Of a DNA stretch of 5,298 bases, positions 1 to 5,298 are shown in pieces. A program made the position numbers and the translations under genes. Numbering within the stretch: position 1 is the stretch's first letter; every line of letters begins with the position of its first letter. The notes below the pieces were generated by a model. That model ran no database searches, had not been told where the DNA came from, and worked only from the letters and a program-made list of their open reading frames with translations. The stretch comes from Candidatus Zixiibacteriota bacterium (GTDB lineage Bacteria > Zixibacteria > MSB-5A5 > JAABVY01). Where the stretch lies: assembly GCA_011777135.1 (NCBI GenBank), contig JAABVY010000214.1, forward strand, positions 31,914 through 37,211, written 5' to 3'.

Positions 1-320
1 CATACATGGGAATATTGAATTTTATCCATAATACTGTCCTGGTGCAGTTTATTCACAGATGGTGGGCCTTTGTTGCATTTATCATGATTATCTTTCTTGT
101 GTTCTATTCCCTGAAATTCAAGATTACGTCTCGTTGCCGGATCGCCTTCAGGGTTATCACAAGCGTCGTCGCATTACAGATAATTCTGGGCATAATTACA
201 CTTTTAACAAAAGTTCAGCCTACTTTGGGCGTACTGCACCTGACGTTGGGATTGATCTTATTTGGAAATATGCTCTATATAACCTATGAGTTGAAAAATC
301 ATGAAGTCAAGCTTGCGTAG
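1..320 (+). CDS. ctaA: Haem A synthase CtaA (COX15 family), C-terminal part, 5' end outside window
   Basis: CtaA oxidises the C8 methyl group of haem O to the formyl of haem A in the membrane, supplying cytochrome aa3 oxidase. The reading frame is open to the left edge. An ATG at position 6 is the first visible start, but the 104 residues after it cover only about the last third of a normal 300-350-residue, eight-helix CtaA, so the gene almost certainly begins upstream. About three hydrophobic segments are visible (residues 11-36, 47-67 and 73-93 from that ATG). His17 in FIHRWW and His78 in VLHLTLG lie 61 residues apart, matching the paired haem-ligand histidines known in the C-terminal four-helix half of the family. 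The 3' end overlaps ctaB by 20 bp, and this genetic linkage supports the call. An isolated short membrane protein is the unlikely alternative. Confidence 0.9.
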   Translation, partial: YMGILNFIHNTVLVQFIHRWWAFVAFIMIIFLVFYSLKFKITSRCRIAFRVITSVVALQIILGIITLLTKVQPTLGVLHLTLGLILFGNMLYITYELKNHEVKLA

Positions 321-1161
321 TTACATAGATTTGACCAAACCTCGTGTTATGGTCCTGGTTGTGCTCTCGGCAATAACCGCCTTATTTCTGGAGGGCTCGG
401 CAGTTTCACACCCAATTGATGCCTTACTGATAATCCTGGGGATCTACCTGGCTGGAGGTTCGGCCAATGCCTTGAACCAGTATTTCGAACGGGAAATAGA
501 TGCCAGAATGAGCCGTACACGTACCAGACGGCCTCTGCCTCTGGGTAATATAAGGCCTCTGAATGCGCTTGTTTTTGCCATTACTATTGGCCTGGTATCA
601 ATTGCGCTATTCGGCCTGATCTACAACTGGCTCTCCGCTCTTCTGGCTCTGGGAACCATATTATTTTACGGCTTTTTCTATACCTTATGGCTAAAGCCTA
701 ACACCGATCAGAATATTGTAATAGGGGGAGCTGCAGGCGCCATGGCGCCCTTGATCGCATGGGCCGCAGCTACCGGATCGCTGTCCTTGACTCCGGCTAT
801 TCTGTTCCTGATTGTTTTTATCTGGACTCCGCCTCATTTCTGGGCCTTAGCGTTATATTTCAAAGATGATTACAAGAAGGTCGGGCTTCCAATGTTGCCG
901 ATAGTCAGGGGAGAAAAAAGCACCCTGAACCAGATATTTTTCTACACAATCGCGCTCTTCGCGGTCAGCCTGGGACTTCTGGCAGTCAATGCCGGACCGA
1001 TCTATGCGATCGCCGCTATTTTATTGGGGGGGATATTCATCAAAAAGGCCCATGGCGCAAAGAGTAAGAAGAGCCGCGAGCTGCAGTGGGCACTATTCGG
1101 TTATTCTGTCGTTTATTTGTTTGGGTTGTTCTTTGCAATGATAATAGACAGCTTCATTTAG
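301..1161 (+). CDS. ctaB: Protohaem IX farnesyltransferase (haem O synthase) CtaB/CyoE
   Basis: This UbiA-superfamily membrane prenyltransferase transfers a farnesyl group from farnesyl diphosphate to protohaem IX, giving haem O, the substrate of CtaA. The 286 residues are full length for the family. It opens with the typical LTKPR motif (residues 11-15). The Mg-diphosphate motif is N59-x3-E63-x3-D67, followed by M70-x-RT and RRPLP at 76-80. The first Asp of the usual DxxxD is Glu here, which I recall from other CtaB branches. The family signature WTPPHFWALAL is at 175-185, then KDDY and GLPMLP (195-200), the second conserved loop. LKPNTDQNIVIGG (131-143) is also characteristic. About nine hydrophobic helices are visible. 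An in-frame TGA at 292 makes the ATG at 301 the first possible start. It overlaps the end of ctaA by 20 bp, and only a weak ribosome-binding site is visible, so coupling to ctaA translation is likely (inference). Confidence 0.97.
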   Translation: MKSSLRSYIDLTKPRVMVLVVLSAITALFLEGSAVSHPIDALLIILGIYLAGGSANALNQYFEREIDARMSRTRTRRPLPLGNIRPLNALVFAITIGLVSIALFGLIYNWLSALLALGTILFYGFFYTLWLKPNTDQNIVIGGAAGAMAPLIAWAAATGSLSLTPAILFLIVFIWTPPHFWALALYFKDDYKKVGLPMLPIVRGEKSTLNQIFFYTIALFAVSLGLLAVNAGPIYAIAAILLGGIFIKKAHGAKSKKSRELQWALFGYSVVYLFGLFFAMIIDSFI

Positions 1162-1182
1162 AAGTTGCGATATAAATTGATC

Positions 1183-1189
1183 GAGGTGA
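1183..1189 (+). promoter_or_regulatory. Ribosome-binding site deciding the ctaG start
   Basis: GAGGTGA is a near-ideal Shine-Dalgarno sequence ending 5 nt before the ATG at 1195. It favours that ATG over the in-frame TTG at 1165, which would add ten residues. The site sits in a short tandem duplication: GATCGAG occurs at 1179-1185 and again at 1188-1194, the second copy abutting the ATG. Confidence 0.8.
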
Positions 1190-1194
1190 TCGAG

Positions 1195-1764
1195 ATGAAG
1201 AGAAACAGTAAGATATTATTAGGTTTGGTTGCAGTTGCAATCATCATGTTTATTTTTGGCTATGCCAATATTCCGCTTTTCAAACGCTTCTGCTCTGCGA
1301 TAGGGATTGATCTTTCACCCAATTCCGAAATGGCTGCGGAGACAAGCGAGATTGAAATCGATTCCACCAGGCAGTTGAAAGTTTTGTTTACAACGTCAGT
1401 GAATGATGATCTGCCGATCGTCTTTGAGTCTAAAAAACATCAATCCGATGTTTTTGTTGGCGAAAGCGACAAAAATATGTATCACTTTGTGAATATGACA
1501 GATGATACCCTGTATTTCCGACCGGTGCATTCGGTTTTTCCGGCCGATGCCTCGAAAAGATACAGTATGATCGAATGCTTCTGCTTCAGGGATATGATGC
1601 TTCTTCCGCATGAAGAGGTCGAGGTACCGCTGGTTTATTATTTCAAACCTTCGTTGAACAAAGAAGTCAACCGGGTAACCATGCACTATACACTTTTCAA
1701 GCGGGATAAAGACGATGTCGATCTGACCGGCACACCGGGCCAATTTAACCTGGAGACCAACTAA
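1195..1764 (+). CDS. ctaG: Cytochrome c oxidase assembly protein CtaG, Cox11 type (CuB copper chaperone)
   Basis: Cox11-type CtaG is a membrane-anchored copper-binding protein needed to build the CuB centre of oxidase subunit I; its soluble domain faces the periplasm. The chosen start gives 189 residues, within the family range. A short basic N-terminus (MKRNSK) precedes one membrane anchor (about residues 7-24). IPLFKRFC follows, matching the conserved PLYxxFC after the anchor, with Cys33. The diagnostic copper motif CFCF is at residues 128-131 (Cys128 and Cys130), followed by LLPHEEVEVPLVYYF, which corresponds to the family's LxPxExxxMPVxF. The rest reads as a beta-rich domain. Divergent points are the loss of the usual Gln a few residues after CFCF and of the TGFGG loop after Cys33. 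It starts 33 bp after ctaB. Proteins from unrelated families that share the name CtaG (multi-helix, Bacillus type) are excluded by the CFCF motif. Confidence 0.93.
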   Translation: MKRNSKILLGLVAVAIIMFIFGYANIPLFKRFCSAIGIDLSPNSEMAAETSEIEIDSTRQLKVLFTTSVNDDLPIVFESKKHQSDVFVGESDKNMYHFVNMTDDTLYFRPVHSVFPADASKRYSMIECFCFRDMMLLPHEEVEVPLVYYFKPSLNKEVNRVTMHYTLFKRDKDDVDLTGTPGQFNLETN

Positions 1765-1765
1765 C

Positions 1766-1936
1766 ATGCGCAAGGAACCGCTGGATCCAAAAACTCGCAA
1801 GCGGAACATAATCCTGGCGATCATACTGGCGATTATCATTATATTTGTTGCGGTTTTCACTGCCCAGAGTATATATAAATCGGATTTTAATGGCGAAGAG
1901 CAGGGCGAAAATGGAAATATAGAGATGGGATATTGA
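1766..1936 (+). CDS. Small single-helix membrane protein of 56 residues between ctaG and ctaE
   Basis: I do not recognise a named family. The frame starts with ATG one base after the ctaG stop codon. GGAG at 1752-1755 lies 10 nt upstream as a plausible ribosome-binding site. The protein has a basic N-terminus (MRKEPLDPKTRKRN), one strongly hydrophobic segment at about residues 15-33 rich in Ile, Ala and Val, and an acidic, Gly/Asn-rich tail from residue 39 with one Asp and four Glu. By the positive-inside rule the tail would face the periplasm. Its TGA overlaps the ATG of ctaE by one base, so the two are probably translationally coupled. Position and size resemble the short one-helix proteins annotated as cytochrome oxidase small assembly proteins between ctaG and subunit III in some Proteobacteria; that link is inference from layout, not from a shared motif. 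A role in oxidase assembly, or as a minor subunit, is likely. Confidence 0.75.
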   Translation: MRKEPLDPKTRKRNIILAIILAIIIIFVAVFTAQSIYKSDFNGEEQGENGNIEMGY

Positions 1937-2730
1937 TGAACGAAATCACCGCAAAGGACCACGGCATACATCTGCCGCCAAAATCGATATGGCCGCTCAT
2001 CCTTGCAGGGGGAATAGGATTTCTGACCTTCGGCGTAATCTTCTTTGCCTCAAACAGCATGATTTTCGCCGAACTAAGCTTTATTGTGGGTGGGTCGGTT
2101 ACGGTTGTTTCTCTCATGGGATGGGCGCATAGCGTAGTTAAGGAAAAGGCGGAACCCGGGGAGGAGGCTCGCGCAATTCAGCAGAAAGACCTGCTGATGT
2201 TTCTCAAGTACTTCCTGATTTCCGAAGCAGCAATATTTGCGGCGTTGTTCGTTCACTACTATAACAATAGATTTGGTCAGGAATACTGGCCTCCGGCTGG
2301 TTCGCCGGAAATCCATACCACTCTTCCGGCGGTGGCAACTCTTATTTTGATGTTCTCCTCGCTGACATGCGAAATCGGCTATCTGGCACTGAAAAAGGGC
2401 ATACGATTCCGCTCCAAGACATTCATCCTGGTTACAGCTGTTTTAGGCCTGATATTCCTCGGTTTTCAAGGGTATGAATGGGGCCTTCTGATTAACCAGT
2501 ACAACTTTACCGCCGATACAAATATCTATGGAACACTGTTTTACATGATGACAGGTTTTCATGGCCTGCATGTCTCGGTGGGAATCTTGTTCCTGATTCT
2601 CGTTTACGGCAGGCTGGAGATGGGGCAGATGGATGAAAAGCGCCATTTCAGCATGATAGCGGCGACATGGTACTGGCATTTTGTGGATGTCATCTGGATT
2701 CTATTGTTCTTCAGTATCTACCTTATTTAA
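1936..2730 (+). CDS. ctaE: Cytochrome c oxidase subunit III (CtaE/CoxC)
   Basis: Subunit III is a core membrane subunit of aa3-type oxidase. It binds lipid and stabilises subunit I and its proton uptake, and carries no redox centre. The ATG at 1936 overlaps the preceding TGA (TGATG), with GGGA at 1927-1930 as ribosome-binding site; a TTG three bases earlier is less likely. The 264 residues give the full seven-helix form: helices 1-2 at about 18-37 and 46-64, then 91-109, 130-152, 163-182, 199-224 and 243-263. Hallmarks are SIWPL (17-21), FLISE with the conserved Glu97 corresponding to bovine Glu90, WPPAG (118-122), FQGYEW (177-182), TGFHGLHV (206-213) and the terminal WYWHFVDVIW (245-254). 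The last nine codons and the stop overlap the 3' end of the convergent transporter gene. It is the last visible gene of the operon, and no terminator follows it. Confidence 0.97.
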   Translation: MNEITAKDHGIHLPPKSIWPLILAGGIGFLTFGVIFFASNSMIFAELSFIVGGSVTVVSLMGWAHSVVKEKAEPGEEARAIQQKDLLMFLKYFLISEAAIFAALFVHYYNNRFGQEYWPPAGSPEIHTTLPAVATLILMFSSLTCEIGYLALKKGIRFRSKTFILVTAVLGLIFLGFQGYEWGLLINQYNFTADTNIYGTLFYMMTGFHGLHVSVGILFLILVYGRLEMGQMDEKRHFSMIAATWYWHFVDVIWILLFFSIYLI

Positions 2731-3630
2731 TCGTTCAGGTCGGGCTCTCCTCTTTTCAAAATTCAATATGTCCCTTGGAAGTCCGGATATTATCATCGCC
2801 AGAAATATCAAAAGTCCCCCCAATGCACGATGAAGGATTATCTTCTCGCCTCCCAAAGTCCATGCAAATATGGCCGCAAACACAGGCTCGAATGCAAAGA
2901 TCAGCGAGACCCTGATGGGTGAGGTGTATTTCTGGGCAACAACCTGTATGAAGAAAGCCGAGAAGGTAGGAAAAACCGCCAGGAACAGGACTATCCATCC
3001 GGTACCGGCATTGCCCCATCCAAACGGCAGTCCGGCGATCCCGCCAACAGTAAGACTGGCTATTCCCACAAACAGAAACTGCTGGAAGCATAATGTGACC
3101 GGATCATCCCCATCCTTAAGAAATTTATCGACATATAAGATATGTATGGCATATGTCATGGCCGCCAGCAGGGTCAGAATGTCGCCTTTATTGATATCGG
3201 TCAATCCACCGGTCAGAATCCAGAGTCCCGACAGAGAGATAAGTGTTGCGGTAATTCCTATCAGTGATGGTACCCTGCGGAAAATCAGGAACGAGAAGAT
3301 TGGCACAAAGGCCACAAAAAGTCCGGTGATAAAACCGGAATTGGAAGCCGTTGTAATTCCCAGGCCGATCGTCTGAGGGATATACAGGAGCCAGATGAAA
3401 ATACCAAGAACTATGCCCTTCCTCATATTTTTGAAAAGCGGGCGTTTTGTAATAATGCACAGAAGCGCTACCAATAAAGTGGCGATTATAAAACGATACC
3501 CTACCAGTATGACTGGATCGATAAATTCCAGACTGCCTTTTACAATAAAGAAGGTTGAGCCCCAGATAGCAGCGGCATACAGAAGACCGATATCGGAAAT
3601 TATCTTTTTTCCGGTGGAAGCATCTTTCAT
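2701..3630 (-). CDS. EamA-domain transporter of the drug/metabolite transporter (DMT) superfamily
   Basis: This is a predicted inner-membrane carrier of 309 residues, normal for the ten-helix DMT group that includes RhaT- and YdcZ/EamA-like exporters. Substrate cannot be told from sequence; relatives move amino acids, metabolites or drugs. Two tandem EamA repeats are visible, about residues 14-142 and 150-287. Repeat 1 contains the helix-1 motif AAIWGSTFF (20-28) and TTASNSGFITGLF (93-105); repeat 2 ends with FEPVFAAIFAWTLGGE (247-262), the classic second-repeat signature. A basic tail (FEKRRARPER) follows the last helix. The ATG at 3630 is the only standard start between the upstream in-frame TAA (3679-3681) and the first helix, yet no Shine-Dalgarno sequence precedes it. 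The last nine codons overlap ctaE in antisense. It has its own promoter and is separated from the peptidase gene by a terminator, so it is probably monocistronic. No functional tie to the oxidase genes is evident. Confidence 0.93.
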   Translation of the reverse strand: MKDASTGKKIISDIGLLYAAAIWGSTFFIVKGSLEFIDPVILVGYRFIIATLLVALLCIITKRPLFKNMRKGIVLGIFIWLLYIPQTIGLGITTASNSGFITGLFVAFVPIFSFLIFRRVPSLIGITATLISLSGLWILTGGLTDINKGDILTLLAAMTYAIHILYVDKFLKDGDDPVTLCFQQFLFVGIASLTVGGIAGLPFGWGNAGTGWIVLFLAVFPTFSAFFIQVVAQKYTSPIRVSLIFAFEPVFAAIFAWTLGGEKIILHRALGGLLIFLAMIISGLPRDILNFEKRRARPERLNKVDTEEQ

Positions 3631-3640
3631 AGTGACAGCT

Positions 3641-3670
3641 ATTATACTAAAAACCGCCCCCGGCAGGCAA
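3641..3670 (-). promoter_or_regulatory. Sigma-70-type promoter of the transporter gene, overlapping the upstream terminator
   Basis: On the - strand a perfect TATAAT lies at 3646-3641, with TTGCCT at 3670-3665 as a -35 box (four of six matches to TTGACA) and an 18-bp spacer. A start site 6-8 nt after the -10 box would fall near 3633-3635, leaving only about 3-5 nt before the ATG at 3630. The -35 box occupies the loop of the terminator hairpin, and the spacer includes its 3' arm. The -10 match is exact; the -35 assignment is weaker. Confidence 0.6.
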
Positions 3671-3680
3671 GGGCGGTTTT
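3650..3680 (-). terminator. Rho-independent terminator after the M16 peptidase gene, probably bidirectional
   Basis: AAAACCGCCC (3650-3659) and GGGCGGTTTT (3671-3680) form a perfect 10-bp stem around an 11-nt loop (3660-3670). On the - strand the hairpin begins 23 nt after the peptidase stop codon and ends in a run of five T (3653-3649). On the + strand it also ends in four T, so rightward transcripts leaving the cta operon across the transporter gene could stop here as well. Confidence 0.87.
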
Positions 3681-3703
3681 AATCTGCTTCAATTTCCATT
3701 AAG

Positions 3704-5298
3704 CTAAATTGTAAGCCAGAAATCTCTTGGATAGAGTTTATAGACTGTCTGAGGGCTTTCGACAGTCTCAATATATTCCTCCAGCGACTGAAACTGCGCA
3801 TCCGGGCCGATTATAAAGAAACTGCCGTCCTTGCTCTCAGATAACGGCATGCCGTATCCTATCAGCACGGAGCCATAAGCATCTTTCATCCGCGAAAAAA
3901 GCTCCTCGGTGAGATCCCGATTCTCTTTCAACTGCAGCACCTTCTGACGGTAGGCTTTTACCTTCTCAGGATAATAACCGTCTTCCAGATCGGAGGCCAT
4001 CTGCGAACCACGGGATTCATATGGCGATGGCGCCCGGGAGTACGAAAATGCCTGCGCGATGGCATAATCCACAAGTTGAGGATCTGTTTCGGCATTTTTG
4101 AGCACATCCACAACAAATCGCATCGTTTCAGCTATGTCAGGACATCTCTCAGCATAATAGGAAGCTGTTCCGCTCAACGGGCCGGCGCCGAAACCATTGC
4201 TGTATGCCAGCCCAGCGCCCCAGGTCCGCATGAAAAGTCCATGTCCTCCGCTTCCACCATAAAGATTACCTGCCAGATAACGCAGCACCGACTCATCGGA
4301 AGTGTCAAGTTTGCCTGCATTACGGGCATTGAATACCAGCACTCCGTTACTGGTGTTATTATTGATCAAACCAACATAAACTGGATCGCTGACATCTTTT
4401 ACACGATCATTGAGCTTCTCTATAACGCGCTTTCTGTCAGCATAAGCAATCCGCTCCGACTTCGTTTTTGAATCCAGTTGACCTGTAAATTCGTTAATCA
4501 TTGCCATCATTGCATCGCGATCGGCGGAATTGGAGATCATGTACATGCGCGTGTTATCGGCTTTTCTCAGAGTGGCCAAAACACTTTTTATATCCTCGAT
4601 TGTCTTTGATGGCGTTACCATCAGGTCGACTTCGGTCTCGCGAAGCAGGTACTGCCAGTCTTCGGCCAGGTTCTCATCCGGTATGTCGGCCAGTGAACTT
4701 TCAAGCGCCCTCAGTATTTGAGTGATTATCTTTTCGCATTTCTCTGATGATGGTATCTCCGGCGGATTATCTATCAGGTTTTTCAAACCTTCCCTGTCAA
4801 GGCCTTTGCCTCTTTCCTTGAGATCAGCCAGATATGATGATATCAGCTTCTGGTCTTCCTTGCTGCCCGGATCGGTCAGCATCCATTTAAGACGCTGATA
4901 GTGATGGGTTCTGGTCAGGAAACAGTTGGTCGACATAATCAGCGGATTAGTCTGGTAACGATAGGCGTTAGCCGGATACCTGACCCAGTCTTCCTCGCGT
5001 CCCTTCATCCGATTTCTCAAGGAGACCAGTGACTGATCCACAATATCCATCATGCGGGAGAGGTTGTTTGTATCGAGATAGGGCGAGAAGAGCGCCGCAT
5101 TCATCCACTCAATGCCGTTCTTCAGTTCCTGTTGATTATTGCCGGAGGCTCTTAAAACCAATTCCACACGTCCCTCATCCAGCCCATAATCAAAGAAGGA
5201 GCCGAAATTGAGCACATCCTCACGCAGCCTGTTGCGCATCTCCTCATACTTTATGACCTGACCATCTTTTATCACACCGATATCGGTCAACACATCCG
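3704..5298 (-). CDS. M16-family metallopeptidase (PreP/insulinase-like), C-terminal half, 5' end outside window
   Basis: M16 peptidases are zinc proteases that enclose peptides between two bowl-shaped halves. The frame is open through the right edge; the GTG at 5293 is the first start-like codon in the window but is unlikely to be the real start. Counting from it, 529 residues are present. The opening (LTDIGV, then KYEEM) resembles the middle of PreP-like M16C proteins just after the linker. Residues about 1-250 correspond to the third domain and 290-490 to the fourth. The fourth domain carries the non-catalytic M16 signature: GGSGGHGLFMRTW at 346-358, followed by GAGLAYSNG (359-367), comparable to the family's SRLFxxVREKxGLAYS. 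The zinc motif HxxEH belongs to the N-terminal half and cannot be checked here. A whole protein of roughly 1,000 residues is expected. Whether it is exported cannot be told. A hairpin terminator follows the TAG stop, so transcription ends before the transporter gene. Confidence 0.86.
   Translation of the reverse strand, partial: DVLTDIGVIKDGQVIKYEEMRNRLREDVLNFGSFFDYGLDEGRVELVLRASGNNQQELKNGIEWMNAALFSPYLDTNNLSRMMDIVDQSLVSLRNRMKGREEDWVRYPANAYRYQTNPLIMSTNCFLTRTHHYQRLKWMLTDPGSKEDQKLISSYLADLKERGKGLDREGLKNLIDNPPEIPSSEKCEKIITQILRALESSLADIPDENLAEDWQYLLRETEVDLMVTPSKTIEDIKSVLATLRKADNTRMYMISNSADRDAMMAMINEFTGQLDSKTKSERIAYADRKRVIEKLNDRVKDVSDPVYVGLINNNTSNGVLVFNARNAGKLDTSDESVLRYLAGNLYGGSGGHGLFMRTWGAGLAYSNGFGAGPLSGTASYYAERCPDIAETMRFVVDVLKNAETDPQLVDYAIAQAFSYSRAPSPYESRGSQMASDLEDGYYPEKVKAYRQKVLQLKENRDLTEELFSRMKDAYGSVLIGYGMPLSESKDGSFFIIGPDAQFQSLEEYIETVESPQTVYKLYPRDFWLTI

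Noticed and set aside
521..560. Glu63 replacing the first Asp of the CtaB DxxxD motif, as a possible inactivating change.
   Set aside because: Glu keeps the acidic metal-binding function, all other signatures are intact, and this variant is known in other CtaB branches.
1165..1194. TTG-initiated ten-residue extension of CtaG.
   Set aside because: No ribosome-binding site precedes the TTG, whereas a strong one precedes the ATG at 1195, and the extension is not needed for the membrane anchor.
1396..1971. A 191-codon - strand frame opposite ctaG and the small ORF.
   Set aside because: It is antisense to well-identified genes, resembles no family I know, and is best explained as a shadow of the coding frames.
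1936..2130. The two N-terminal helices of CtaE might be a fused subunit IV.
   Set aside because: The SIWPL segment and the spacing to Glu97 match the ordinary seven-helix subunit III found in mitochondria and many bacteria, so no fusion is needed.
3322..3339. Inverted repeat TCCGGT/ACCGGA with a 6-nt loop.
   Set aside because: It is short, lies inside conserved transporter coding sequence and has no T-run; chance is sufficient.
2870..3376. A 168-codon + strand frame inside the transporter gene.
   Set aside because: It lies antisense to a clear EamA protein, has an irregular composition, and has no family signature or ribosome-binding site.

Overview
The window comes from a bacterial chromosome of moderate GC content and is almost entirely coding. 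It suggests an aerobic bacterium with a haem-copper (aa3-type) cytochrome c oxidase. No gene here fixes the lineage. A Cox11-type CtaG beside a seven-helix subunit III is best known from Proteobacteria and mitochondria, but the proteins look divergent, so a non-proteobacterial Gram-negative-type phylum is equally possible; this is inference.

Left part (1-2730, + strand): a tightly packed cytochrome oxidase biogenesis operon. In order it holds the 3' end of ctaA (haem A synthase), ctaB (haem O synthase), ctaG (Cox11-type copper chaperone), an unnamed 56-residue single-helix membrane protein, and ctaE (oxidase subunit III). CtaB farnesylates protohaem to haem O and CtaA oxidises haem O to haem A. 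CtaG helps deliver copper to the CuB site of subunit I, and CtaE is a structural subunit of the finished enzyme. Spacing is 20 bp overlap, 33 bp gap, 1 bp gap and 1 bp overlap, which points to one translationally coupled mRNA. Subunits I and II are not in the window, nor is the operon promoter.

Middle (2701-3630, - strand): a ten-helix EamA/DMT-family transporter, convergent with ctaE. The two genes overlap tail to tail by 30 bp with no hairpin terminator between them. A consensus -10 box lies only 10 bp upstream of its ATG, so its mRNA should be leaderless or nearly so.

Right part (3704-5298, - strand): the C-terminal half of a large M16-family (PreP/insulinase-like) metallopeptidase, whose 5' end lies beyond the window. 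A perfect 10-bp-stem terminator (3650-3680) follows it. That hairpin overlaps the transporter's promoter and could also stop transcripts running rightward out of the cta operon.

No RNA gene, mobile element, CRISPR array or origin is visible. The contents are largely conventional. The least explained items are the small membrane protein between ctaG and ctaE and the compact terminator/promoter overlap; I do not see a wholly new system here.
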